Assembly: GCA_003542955.1 (NCBI GenBank)
Contig: DPJP01000424.1
Location: forward strand, 3,142 to 18,522
Length of the DNA stretch: 15,381 bases
Reading direction: 5' to 3'
DNA from: Armatimonadota bacterium
GTDB taxonomy: Bacteria > Armatimonadota > Zipacnadia > Zipacnadales > UBA11051
The notes beneath the pieces are model-generated. The model saw only the letters and a program-made list of their open reading frames with translations, had not been told where the DNA came from and made no database searches. Made by a program: the position numbers and the translations under genes. Of this stretch, positions 1 to 7,195 are shown piece by piece. Position 1 is the stretch's first letter, and every line of letters begins with the position of its first letter.

Positions 1-31
1 CGCGGATGGTCTGCTGACGCGGCGCAGTCAT
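1..31 (-). CDS. Possible start of a further minus-strand gene, cut by the left edge
   Basis: An ATG at 29-31 (minus strand) opens a frame that reads MTAPRQQTIR and is still open at the window edge. A GGGAG Shine-Dalgarno-like run at 38-42 sits 6 nt upstream, which is good spacing. The frame lies 64 nt downstream of the Lon-like gene on the same strand, so it could be the next gene of that operon. Only ten codons are visible, so no product can be named and the call rests on the ribosome binding site alone. The gap 32-95 holds no clear terminator. Confidence 0.28.
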   Translation of the reverse strand, partial: MTAPRQQTIR

Positions 32-95
32 GAAGCGCTCCCGGCGCAGGGCACGATGGCGATACGGGACATCCGGTCACGTGTTGCCGTAATGC

Positions 96-2522
96 TCATC
101 CCTTGGAGTTGTCGGACGCGGGACGCCCGAAGTCCTTCATCTGCTGGGCCATGTCCTCGAGCCGCGCCTGCACGCGCCCGTTGATGCTGTCGGCCGGGTA
201 CTTGCCGTTCTTGCCACGGCGTCCGGCCTTCATCCCCGTCAGCACCTCGATACCTTCGTCAATGTTCTTGACGGCCCAGATATGGAACTTGCCGGCCTTG
301 ACGGCGGCGACGACGTCATCATCGAGCATGAGGTTGCGGACGTTGGTTGCCGGGATCAGCATGCCCTGTTTGCCGGTCAGGCCGATGTCCGTGCAGGTCT
401 TGTAGAAGCCCTCGATCTTGGCGTTGACTCCGCCGATGGCCTGGACCTCGCCGAGCTGGTTCACGGAGCCCGTGACCCCGATGCCCTGCTTGATGGGCAC
501 GTTGGCGAGGCTGGAGAGCAGGGCGTACAGCTCGGTCGATGCCGCCGAATCGCCCTCGACCTCCTCATAGAGCTGCTCGAAGGAGATGCTCGCCGACAGC
601 GACACCGGCATCGACTGGCCGAACCTGTCGCCGATGAAGCCGTTGAGCGTGAGCACGCCCTTGTCGTGGATTCGCCCGGTCAACTTCGCCTCACGGTCGA
701 TGTTGACGATGCCTGCGCGTCCCAGGTAGGTGCGGCAGGTGATGCGACTTGGTTTGCCCATCATGTAATCGCCGAGCTGAATGACCGCGGTTCCATTGAT
801 CTGGCCGACGACTTCACCGTCGACATCGACCATGATGGTGCCGTCGGCGGTCATCTCACGGATACGTTCCTCGATGCGGCTTGAGCGGTGCACCTGCTGC
901 CTGAGCGCCTCCGCGACGTCCTTCGGGCCGACGGTGGCGTGCCTGCGATGCCTCGCCCAGTAGCCGGCCTCACGCACGAGGGCGGACAGGTCGGAGAAGT
1001 TGGTGCTCAGCTTCCGCTGGTCACCGGCGAGTCGGCTGCCGTGCTCGACGACTTTGGCCACGGCGGCAGGGGTGAAGTGCGGGAGACCCTCCCTGTTGCA
1101 TATCTCGCACACGAAGCCGGCGTACTGGCGTTCGGTCGCGACGGTGCGATCCAGCACGCTGTCGAAATCGGCTTTCACCTTGAAGAGCTTGCGGAAGTCC
1201 TCATCGTACTCGTAGAGCAGGTAGTAGAGCAGCGGGCTGCCGATGAGCACGACCTTGATCTGCAGTGGTATCGGCTGCGGTTCGAGACTCACGGTCGAGA
1301 TGAAGCGGAACTGGTCGCGTAGTGACTCGATGCGTATCTGCGCGTTCTTGAGTGCGCGCTTGAGCGCATCCCACGCGTACGGCCGCTGCAGCAATTGGAG
1401 CACTTCGAGGATCAGGTAGCCGCCGTTGGCGCGGTGCAGAGCGCCGGCCTTGATCATCGTAAAGTCGGTCACGAGCGCGCCCATCTGCGTCTGGTGCTCA
1501 ACTTCCCCGGTCAGCGCCTCGATGGTGGGGTTGGATTCGAAGACCACCGGGGCGCGGTCGAGGTCGCCCTGGTTGACAAGCAGATTGACCCTGTAGCGCT
1601 CCATGATGGGCATGGCGCCGGTGCCGGTGTGGCCCTGCATGGCGGCGGCAAAGCGCATCTGCTCGTCGCCGTCCTCGGCTGCCTGTCGGACGGCGCTGAT
1701 GTTGGCCAGGAGGTCCTCGCGGACTTCGTCAAGGTGTGTGAGCACAGCGGTGTGTCCCCTGTGCTTGTCGCGGATTTCCTCGAGGAGCGGCTCGATGACG
1801 TTCCGGGCGATATCGCGGTCGAGCTTCGCGACCGCCTGGCGGGTGTGCCGCTCCTCGCGCTGGCCGCGGCGCATGATCTCGGCCAGGCTGCCCTGCAAGT
1901 CCTGCCGGGTCTCCTCGAGTCGGGTGCGTTCCTCCTCCGGCAGCTCACGGTACTGCTGGGGGTCCATCACCTCGCCGTTGTGGGCGGGTGCGACGATAAG
2001 CCCCGCGGGAGAGCGTCCGAGCGTGAAGCCGGCAGCCTCGACGCCCTTCTCGAACTCCTGCAACTCGCGGTTGCGCTCCTCCCGGAAGCCCCGGAGGATG
2101 TCGTCGCGCTGCTCGATGTACTCCTCGCTCTCGAAGGCGGCGGTGATTTGTGCGGCAAGCTCGCCGATGAGCCTGTCCATATCTGCCTGCCACTGCATGC
2201 CCTTGCGCGCGGGCAGGTTGACGGCCTTGGGGACGCGGGGATCGGCGAAGTTGTAGACATAGCACCAGTCGTCGGGGACCGGGCGGCCGGCCGCCCACGC
2301 CTCGAGGAACTCGCGGGAGGTTGCCGACCTGCCGGTGCCGATCTGCCCCATTACGTAGACATTGTAGCCCTGGCTGTCGATGTCGACCGCGAACTCGAGC
2401 GCCCCGATGGCGCGCTGCTGCCCCATCACCTCGGGCAGCCCCTTGAGTTCCGCCGTGCTCTTGAACTTGAGCCGCTCGGGCGGGCATTCGTTGCGCAGTT
2501 GCTTCGGCGTCAGCTCTCGCAT
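96..2522 (-). CDS. Lon-like (LonC/AAA_32-type) Ser/Lys protease
   Basis: A cytoplasmic protease of the Lon superfamily (808 aa), expected to degrade unfolded or damaged proteins. The C-terminal Lon proteolytic domain is intact: EVEGDSAAS gives the nucleophile Ser659, GGVNAKIEG gives its partner Lys702, and TGSVNQLGEVQAIGG is the usual Lon signature. The N-terminal half has an AAA-like fold with a P-loop-like GQIGTGRS (59-66), a GGYLILEV Walker-B-like strand (367-374), a VVLIG sensor strand (424-428) and RLAGDQRKLST (497-507). Residues about 120-290 are charged and helical, matching the inserted helical arm of this family. The P-loop Lys is Arg and the Walker B Asp is Glu, so ATP hydrolysis is doubtful; LonC of Meiothermus taiwanensis is an ATP-independent relative. 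The ATG at 2522 is the first in frame after a TAA; GGAGG at 2539-2543 is 16 nt away, rather far, and a CTG two codons upstream is the only alternative. Confidence 0.93.
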   Translation of the reverse strand: MRELTPKQLRNECPPERLKFKSTAELKGLPEVMGQQRAIGALEFAVDIDSQGYNVYVMGQIGTGRSATSREFLEAWAAGRPVPDDWCYVYNFADPRVPKAVNLPARKGMQWQADMDRLIGELAAQITAAFESEEYIEQRDDILRGFREERNRELQEFEKGVEAAGFTLGRSPAGLIVAPAHNGEVMDPQQYRELPEEERTRLEETRQDLQGSLAEIMRRGQREERHTRQAVAKLDRDIARNVIEPLLEEIRDKHRGHTAVLTHLDEVREDLLANISAVRQAAEDGDEQMRFAAAMQGHTGTGAMPIMERYRVNLLVNQGDLDRAPVVFESNPTIEALTGEVEHQTQMGALVTDFTMIKAGALHRANGGYLILEVLQLLQRPYAWDALKRALKNAQIRIESLRDQFRFISTVSLEPQPIPLQIKVVLIGSPLLYYLLYEYDEDFRKLFKVKADFDSVLDRTVATERQYAGFVCEICNREGLPHFTPAAVAKVVEHGSRLAGDQRKLSTNFSDLSALVREAGYWARHRRHATVGPKDVAEALRQQVHRSSRIEERIREMTADGTIMVDVDGEVVGQINGTAVIQLGDYMMGKPSRITCRTYLGRAGIVNIDREAKLTGRIHDKGVLTLNGFIGDRFGQSMPVSLSASISFEQLYEEVEGDSAASTELYALLSSLANVPIKQGIGVTGSVNQLGEVQAIGGVNAKIEGFYKTCTDIGLTGKQGMLIPATNVRNLMLDDDVVAAVKAGKFHIWAVKNIDEGIEVLTGMKAGRRGKNGKYPADSINGRVQARLEDMAQQMKDFGRPASDNSKG

Positions 2523-2535
2523 CTGCAGTTACCAC

Positions 2536-2559
2536 TTTCCTCCGAAGTGTGCTATCATA
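2536..2559 (-). promoter_or_regulatory. Candidate -10 element and ribosome binding site of the Lon-like gene
   Basis: On the minus strand TATGAT (2554-2559) matches five of six bases of the sigma70 -10 consensus. It is followed by GGAGGAAA (2536-2543), a strong Shine-Dalgarno sequence. The predicted transcript would begin near 2547, giving a leader of about 25 nt. No good -35 hexamer is seen at 16-18 bp spacing, so the promoter is only suggestive; the ribosome binding site is firmer. The -10 lies inside a short inverted repeat, GCTATCATAGC (2551-2561). Confidence 0.35.
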
Positions 2560-2646
2560 GCGCGGCAGTCAGGGGAGAGGACGTCATCGCTCCCGCCGCC
2601 ACGACGTATTTCGCCGGACTCCGGGCAAGTCCTCCTCGTGAACGGG

Positions 2647-2674
2647 CTGCCGACGAACCGCCCGGCGGTACAAT
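2647..2674 (+). promoter_or_regulatory. Candidate promoter for the tandem transporter genes
   Basis: TACAAT at 2669-2674 matches five of six -10 positions, and CTGCCG at 2647-2652 (three of six -35 positions) lies 16 bp upstream. Transcription would start near 2681, about 45 nt before the ATG at 2726. The rest of the 2523-2725 gap holds no gene I can support. Confidence 0.35.
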
Positions 2675-2725
2675 CACGATCCCTGCGCCGGCGCCCGCCG
2701 ACGCCGATAGTTGGCCGGTATCCGG

Positions 2726-3565
2726 ATGCTCGTCTTCCTGGCGACAATACTCGTCAACCTCTCGTTCGCCCTGCTGGTGCGCGCGGCGCAGCGCAGGGGT
2801 GTCGATGTCGTCGCCTCGGGCATCGTCAACTACCTCTTCGCGGCCGCCACCTACTGGATTGCCGTGCTCGTCACCGGGACGCCCTACGCGCCCGAGGCCC
2901 CCCGCATCGGCCTGGCTGCCGGCGTATTCTATGTCTCCACATACCTGCTGCTGCTGCCGGCAATGCGGATACGTGGCGTTGCCATCGCCATGGGCTTTGT
3001 GCGGCTGTCGGTCGTGATACCGCTGATTGCCGCGGTCATCGTCTGGCATGAGGCGCCGGGGCCGGTCAAGCAGGCCGGCATCGTGCTCGCGCTGCTGGCG
3101 CTACCAATGCTGAGCCTCGACGGGGGCGCCAATTCCGCGCCGCTGACCCGCCGCAACCTCGTGATCCTCCTCGGGCTGTTCTTGACCAACGGCACCTGTC
3201 TTTTGATGGGCAAGTGGTTCCAGTCTACGGGGCTTGTGGCGGAGCGGCCGCTCTACCTGGCGATCGTCTACTCGACGGCCGCGCTGGTCTTCATCGCCGC
3301 CCTGCCGCTGTTGCCGAAGGCCCGTTTCGGCGCGGCGGAGTTGCGTTGGGGGGCCCTGATCGGCCTGTGTAACTGCGCGGCCAACATCCTGATGCTCTAC
3401 ACTCTCGACCTGTTTCTTGCTTCTGTCGTGTTCCCGATCATCGCGGCCGTGAATCTGTCGCTGGCCACGATCTTCGCCGCCGTCACCTGGCGCGAGATTC
3501 CGGGCCGGCTGGGCTGGACGGGCATCTGTGTCGCCGTGCTCGCAGTCATCCTGGCCAACACCTGA
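2726..3565 (+). CDS. EamA/DMT-superfamily transporter, first of a tandem pair
   Basis: A 279-aa inner-membrane protein with ten hydrophobic segments (about residues 2-18, 30-49, 62-81, 86-108, 117-131, 146-162, 176-196, 208-227, 231-255 and 262-277). This is the 5+5 layout of drug/metabolite transporters of the EamA type. The two halves end in related elements, WHEAPGPVKQAGI and WREIPGRLGWTGI, as expected from the family's internal duplication. The substrate cannot be read from sequence; family members export amino acids, metabolites or drugs. I chose the ATG at 2726 because it aligns with residue 1 of the next gene; a TTG at 2711 would add five residues. No Shine-Dalgarno sequence is visible before either start. 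The next gene begins 11 nt downstream, so the two are probably co-transcribed. Confidence 0.86.
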   Translation: MLVFLATILVNLSFALLVRAAQRRGVDVVASGIVNYLFAAATYWIAVLVTGTPYAPEAPRIGLAAGVFYVSTYLLLLPAMRIRGVAIAMGFVRLSVVIPLIAAVIVWHEAPGPVKQAGIVLALLALPMLSLDGGANSAPLTRRNLVILLGLFLTNGTCLLMGKWFQSTGLVAERPLYLAIVYSTAALVFIAALPLLPKARFGAAELRWGALIGLCNCAANILMLYTLDLFLASVVFPIIAAVNLSLATIFAAVTWREIPGRLGWTGICVAVLAVILANT

Positions 3566-3576
3566 GGCTCGATTGC

Positions 3577-4416
3577 ATGCTGCTTCTCGCTCTTACAATC
3601 ATCGCCAATACGTCGTTCGCGCTGATCGTGCGGGCCGCCCAGCGGCGAGGCGCCAACGATGTGGCCGTCGGTATGGTCAACTATGTGCTTGCGTGCGGCG
3701 TCTACGCGGTGATTGGCGCGCTACGGCAGCCGGAGGGCGCCGCGGTCGCCGGGCGCTTCGGCCTCGTGGGTGGCACATTCAACGTGCTGATCTTCCTGCT
3801 GCTGTTGCCGGCGATGCAGATGAAGGGCGTCGGTGTGGCGATCTCGGTGGTGCGGCTGGCGGTCGTGGTGCCACTGGCCGCGAGCATCCTGTTCTGGGGA
3901 GAGGCGCCGGCCGGGATCACGGTGGCGGGCATCGCCCTGGCACTGCTGGCCCTCCCGCTACTGGGTTTCGACAAGGGCGTGAACTCCGAGCGCCTCACCC
4001 CGCGCCGGGGCGCGTTGCTGCTTGGGCTCTTTGTCGCCAACGGCATGGCGCTCCTGATGATCAAGTGGTTCCAGACCACCGGGTACGCCGAGGCGAGAGT
4101 GGTCTACCTGGCGACGGTCTTCGCCGTCAGCGGTATCGTGTGCTTCATCACGTGGCGGTCAACGGCAAGGCGCTCGCTGCGGAGTGACGAACTGGCATGG
4201 GGCGCGCTTCTGGGCATCTCCAACGCGATAACGAACTTCCTGATCTTTGCCACGCTCGACGTGCTGCCGGCGTCGGTGATGTTCCCCGTGCTGGCGGCTG
4301 TCGGCCTGTCGCTCACCACCGTCTTTGCCGCAGTGGTCTGGCGCGAGGTGCCGGGACGGCCTGGCTGGGCCGGCATCGGCGTCGCCGTCATCGCCGTCGT
4401 GCTGACAAACCTGTGA
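3577..4416 (+). CDS. EamA/DMT-superfamily transporter, second of a tandem pair
   Basis: A paralogue of the preceding gene with exactly the same length (279 aa). The two align without gaps from end to end and about half of the residues agree by eye, for example the shared blocks RAAQRRG, LLLLPAM, ALLALP and GKWFQ/IKWFQ. Ten hydrophobic segments and the same paired WGEAPAG / WREVPGRPGW elements place it in the EamA/DMT family in the inner membrane; the substrate is unknown. A GAGG ribosome binding site (3564-3567) overlaps the stop of the upstream gene, 9 nt before the ATG, which points to coupled expression. The pair most likely arose by local gene duplication followed by long divergence; the two proteins may form a heterodimer or may differ in substrate. 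Confidence 0.9.
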   Translation: MLLLALTIIANTSFALIVRAAQRRGANDVAVGMVNYVLACGVYAVIGALRQPEGAAVAGRFGLVGGTFNVLIFLLLLPAMQMKGVGVAISVVRLAVVVPLAASILFWGEAPAGITVAGIALALLALPLLGFDKGVNSERLTPRRGALLLGLFVANGMALLMIKWFQTTGYAEARVVYLATVFAVSGIVCFITWRSTARRSLRSDELAWGALLGISNAITNFLIFATLDVLPASVMFPVLAAVGLSLTTVFAAVVWREVPGRPGWAGIGVAVIAVVLTNL

Positions 4417-4424
4417 GGCCGTTC

Positions 4425-4453
4425 TTGAGCCGCACCGCCACAGGCGATACAAT
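4425..4453 (+). promoter_or_regulatory. Sigma70-like promoter of mnmE
   Basis: TTGAGC (4425-4430, four of six -35 positions) and TACAAT (4448-4453, five of six -10 positions) are separated by exactly 17 bp. Transcription would start near 4460 and give a leader of roughly 97 nt before the mnmE ATG. This is the best promoter in the window, and it implies that mnmE is expressed independently of the transporter pair upstream. Confidence 0.55.
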
Positions 4454-4499
4454 GAATGCCGCCGGCGGTGTGGTTGGTGGCGAGGGACAGGGCTCTTCA

Positions 4500-4513
4500 G
4501 GGCGCCGGCGCCC
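4500..4513. repeat. Perfect 14-bp GC palindrome in the mnmE leader
   Basis: GGGCGCCGGCGCCC is its own reverse complement over all 14 bases and lies in the predicted leader of mnmE. A second, shorter palindrome, CCGCCGGCGG, covers 4459-4468 at the predicted transcription start. A protein-binding site is possible, but in G+C-rich DNA such runs also arise by chance. The palindromes are certain; the function is unknown. Confidence 0.4.
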
Positions 4514-4556
4514 GTTCATTGGGATGCGGACCGTGAGTTTGGAGCTGTTGTGGTAG

Positions 4557-5945
4557 ATGGACCCGGCGCGCTTTGAGGATACCATCGTCGCGGTGTCCAC
4601 CCCGCCCGGCCGCGGAGGCATCGGCATCGTTCGTCTCAGCGGCCCCGAGGCGGTGAGCGTGGCCGCCTGCGTGTTCCGGCCCGCCAACGCCGCGCGCGAT
4701 CCGCTCACCCAATGCTCGTTCACGACGTGCTTCGGCCATGTCTTCGACGGTGAGCAGGTCATTGACGAGGCCATTTTGACTGTTATGCGCGCGCCCCATA
4801 CCTACACCACGCAGGACGTGGCGGAGATCAGCTGCCATGGCGGAATCGCGCCGGTGCGCCGCACCCTCGAACTGTGCCTGAAGGCGGGCGCGCGGGTCGC
4901 CGACCCCGGTGAGTTCACCATGCGCGCCTACTACTACGGCCGGATCGACCTCGCGCAGGCGGAGGCGGTCGCCGATATCGTCAATGCCACCACCGAGGCC
5001 GGTCGGCAGGCTGCCGTGGCTCAGTTGGGCGGGGCGCTCTCCGGCTGTATCGAGGGCTTCAGGCAGCGAATCATCGACCTCCTGGTCGAGGTCGAGGCCT
5101 CGATCGACTTCGTCGATGAGGACATTGAACTCATTGATGCGGCCGAGATAGCCTCGCGCACCAGTGGCGTCATCACCGATATTGACGAACTGCTCTCGAC
5201 GGCGCAGCGGGGTCGCGTGCTGCGCGAGGGGCTGCGGGTGACGATTGCCGGGCGACCCAACGTCGGCAAATCCAGCCTGCTCAACGCACTTCTGCGGGCC
5301 AACCGCGCCATCGTCGCCGAGCTTCCCGGCACGACGCGCGATGTCATCGAGGACGTTCTGACCATCGGGGGACTGCCTGTGGTGCTGTCCGACACCGCCG
5401 GTGTGCGGGATACCGACAGCCCCGTCGAGGCGGAGGGTGTGCTGCGCAGCCGGCAGGCAATGGCGGCCGCGGACATGGTGCTGCTGGTCATCGACAGCTC
5501 AGAGCCGCTGGCAGCGGAGGATCGCCAACTGCTTGCCGCCCTCGACGGCCGGCCCCATATCGTAGTCATGAACAAGGAGGACCTGCCTGCGCGGGTTGAT
5601 GCGGGAGAGGTTGCGCGGTTGGCCTCAGGCGCGACGGTATGGATCTCTGCGCGGGACGGGACGCACATCCAGGATCTCGAGGAGGCGGTCTCCGGCGCCA
5701 TCTGGCAGGGCGATGTGGGGGCGGTGGAGCACGTGATGCTGACCAATGCGCGTCACCAGCAGGCGCTCGAGCATTCGCGTGAGGGCCTTGCGAGGGCTGC
5801 CGAGGGGGCGGCGGAGGGTCGTTACATCGAGTTCGTCGCCGCCGACCTGCACGAGGCGCTTGCCGCGTTGGACGAGATACTCGGCAAGACCCCGGCCGAG
5901 GACATCATCAGCCGCATCTTCGAGCAGTTCTGCATCGGCAAGTAG
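4557..5945 (+). CDS. mnmE: tRNA modification GTPase MnmE
   Basis: MnmE (462 aa) works with MnmG to put the (carboxymethyl)aminomethyl group on C5 of wobble uridine in certain tRNAs, using tetrahydrofolate, FAD and GTP. The N-terminal folate-binding domain carries the family start TPPGRGGIGIVRLSG (15-29) and GEFTMRA (118-124). The inserted G domain has every motif: GRPNVGKS (232-239), TTRD (259-262), DTAG (279-282), NKED (339-342) and ISA (363-365). Arg284 and Glu291 align with Arg275 and Glu282 of E. coli MnmE, the latter being the catalytic glutamate. The protein ends in FCIGK, which holds the conserved C-terminal Cys459. Length is normal. GGAG at 4541-4544 lies 12 nt before the ATG. No mnmG, yidC or jag gene, frequent partners elsewhere, is seen nearby. 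Its 3' end converges on the propeller gene with a 12-bp gap. Confidence 0.97.
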   Translation: MDPARFEDTIVAVSTPPGRGGIGIVRLSGPEAVSVAACVFRPANAARDPLTQCSFTTCFGHVFDGEQVIDEAILTVMRAPHTYTTQDVAEISCHGGIAPVRRTLELCLKAGARVADPGEFTMRAYYYGRIDLAQAEAVADIVNATTEAGRQAAVAQLGGALSGCIEGFRQRIIDLLVEVEASIDFVDEDIELIDAAEIASRTSGVITDIDELLSTAQRGRVLREGLRVTIAGRPNVGKSSLLNALLRANRAIVAELPGTTRDVIEDVLTIGGLPVVLSDTAGVRDTDSPVEAEGVLRSRQAMAAADMVLLVIDSSEPLAAEDRQLLAALDGRPHIVVMNKEDLPARVDAGEVARLASGATVWISARDGTHIQDLEEAVSGAIWQGDVGAVEHVMLTNARHQQALEHSREGLARAAEGAAEGRYIEFVAADLHEALAALDEILGKTPAEDIISRIFEQFCIGK

Positions 5946-5963
5946 GCGCTACGCCGGCTACTT
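5940..5963. terminator. Inverted repeat joining two convergent gene ends
   Basis: AAGTAG (5940-5945) and CTACTT (5958-5963) are perfect inverse copies flanking an inner GGCG-CTA-CGCC hairpin (5945-5955). The structure covers both stop codons and the whole 12-bp gap between mnmE and the propeller gene, so it could work as a bidirectional terminator. No T-run follows on either strand. The outer arms arise simply because both genes end in AAG TAG, so the match may be coincidental. Confidence 0.3.
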
Positions 5964-7046
5964 CAGGCAGTAGAGCTTGCCATCGCCTCCGCCGATGTAG
6001 ACCCTCCCGCCCGTGCATGCGGCCGAGGAGTAGAGCTTCGCCCCGATATCCACCGTCGCGATGTCGCTTCCATTGTCCGTCCGCACGATGTGCACCCTGT
6101 TGTCATGCAGACCGAACAGCAGCTTGCCGCCGACCAGCACGGGCGAGCTGTCCGTGACTGCCCCGAGCTTCCGCTTCCACAGTTGCTTGCCGGTGGCCAG
6201 CTCGACCGCGTGCAACTCCGCGTTTGACGTGTAGCCGCTGACGATGCCGAAGTAGACCGCCTTCTCGTCCGCGACCGGGGTGTGCAGGACCGATGAGCCC
6301 TCGAACTGCGCCCACGCCTCGGCGCCGGTTGTCGCATCCAGGGCGACGAGGTACTTGATCTTTTCGATGGTCAGCGCCGTGGGCCCCATGACGCCGACGA
6401 TGACCTTCCCGGCGATCGGCAGCGGCGCGCTGACGATGCTCCCCTTGAGCTGGGTGCGCCAGACCTGTGTGCCGGTGGCGGCGTCGAGGGCGTAGGCGGC
6501 GCCGGCGTAATCCCCGAAGTAGACCGTGCCACCGGCGTCCGCGGCTGCCGCCCCACTCACGGGGCCGGATTCGAGTTGCCAGAGCGGCCCGCCGTCGATC
6601 GCGTCAACGCACCGGAAGGTACCGTCCATCGACCCGAAGTAGACACGCCCGGCATAGAGCAGCGGCGGCGCCAGGATGGGCTTGCGGGTGCGCACCCGCC
6701 AGAGCTGCGTGCCGTCGACGACGGAGAAGGCGTACATGCAGCGGTCAACGGAGCCGACGTAGACGGCGCTCTCGCCGACTGCCGGTGACGACACGATGGC
6801 GCCGCCGGTCCGGGCGCGCCATATCTGGCTGCCGTCGGAGGCGTCCAGGCAGTAGAAGGAGCCGTCGTCGGCGCCCACGTAGAGGCGGTCGGCGACGACG
6901 GCGGGGGAGGAATCGACGCTCTCGCCAAGCTGCCGCGACCACGCGACGCTCAACGAGTCGGGCACCGGCTCGTCAGCGATGCCGCTGCGGGCGGCGTCGC
7001 GCCGGAACGTCGGCCAGTCGGCCCTGGCGATGCCGGCAGCGGCCAC
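5958..7046 (-). CDS. Exported PQQ-like eight-bladed beta-propeller protein
   Basis: A 362-aa product from the GTG at 7046, built almost entirely of about 40-residue propeller repeats of the type VYVGxxDGxxYCLDAxxGxxxWRxxxGxxxSSPAV. I count seven whole blades plus one closed by the N-terminal strand (AWSRQLGESVDSSPAV) and the C-terminal strand (VYIGGGDGKLYCLK). This resembles PQQ-repeat proteins such as BamB, but there is no dehydrogenase domain and no lipobox. The mature protein probably starts at DWPTFRRD, after a cut at ARA. The GTG start leaves only nine residues before that site, and the upstream in-frame codons encode the rest of a typical signal peptide, so translation probably starts at an ATC at 7104-7106. 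The function is unknown; an extracytoplasmic scaffold or ligand-binding role is likely. It follows the lipoprotein and giant-protease genes on the same strand. Confidence 0.88.
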   Translation of the reverse strand: MAAAGIARADWPTFRRDAARSGIADEPVPDSLSVAWSRQLGESVDSSPAVVADRLYVGADDGSFYCLDASDGSQIWRARTGGAIVSSPAVGESAVYVGSVDRCMYAFSVVDGTQLWRVRTRKPILAPPLLYAGRVYFGSMDGTFRCVDAIDGGPLWQLESGPVSGAAAADAGGTVYFGDYAGAAYALDAATGTQVWRTQLKGSIVSAPLPIAGKVIVGVMGPTALTIEKIKYLVALDATTGAEAWAQFEGSSVLHTPVADEKAVYFGIVSGYTSNAELHAVELATGKQLWKRKLGAVTDSSPVLVGGKLLFGLHDNRVHIVRTDNGSDIATVDIGAKLYSSAACTGGRVYIGGGDGKLYCLK

Positions 7047-7128
7047 GATGAGGGCCGAGGCGATCAGTGTTGCGCGCAGGCGCTGACTATGCGTGGAGGA
7101 TTTGATGCCGGATCACCCGCGGGTTATG

Positions 7129-7164
7129 CGACGCCGTCCGCTCTGGCATACGCGGACGGCGTCG
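7129..7164 (-). terminator. Perfect 13-bp stem-loop between lipoprotein and propeller genes
   Basis: CGACGCCGTCCGC (7129-7141) pairs perfectly with GCGGACGGCGTCG (7152-7164) across a 10-nt loop. It starts 32 nt beyond the lipoprotein stop codon on the minus strand, where an intrinsic terminator or an mRNA-stabilising hairpin would be expected. No U-tract follows on the minus strand (next bases CATAACCC), so it may be a partial terminator, a processing site or a barrier to 3' decay rather than a classical terminator. The rest of the 7047-7195 gap holds the probable upstream coding extension of the propeller gene. Confidence 0.5.
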
Positions 7165-7195
7165 GGGTTCTACGCGTTACGGACTGACGGGTCAG

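Noticed and set aside
1395..3017. A 540-codon plus-strand open frame antisense to the Lon-like gene that runs into the transporter gene
   Set aside because: It overlaps two well-supported genes in other frames, has no recognisable domain and shows antisense-type composition.
5433..5435. Possible loss of the catalytic Glu in the MnmE G domain, because DTAGVRD has Asp where E. coli has Glu after GLR
   Set aside because: Counting from the conserved motifs shows that E. coli Glu282 aligns with Glu291 in SPVEAEG, which is present. The variable position is not the catalytic residue.
5958..7046. BamB, or a PQQ-dependent dehydrogenase, for the propeller protein
   Set aside because: There is no lipobox as in BamB and no dehydrogenase catalytic region or cytochrome motif; only generic propeller repeats are seen.
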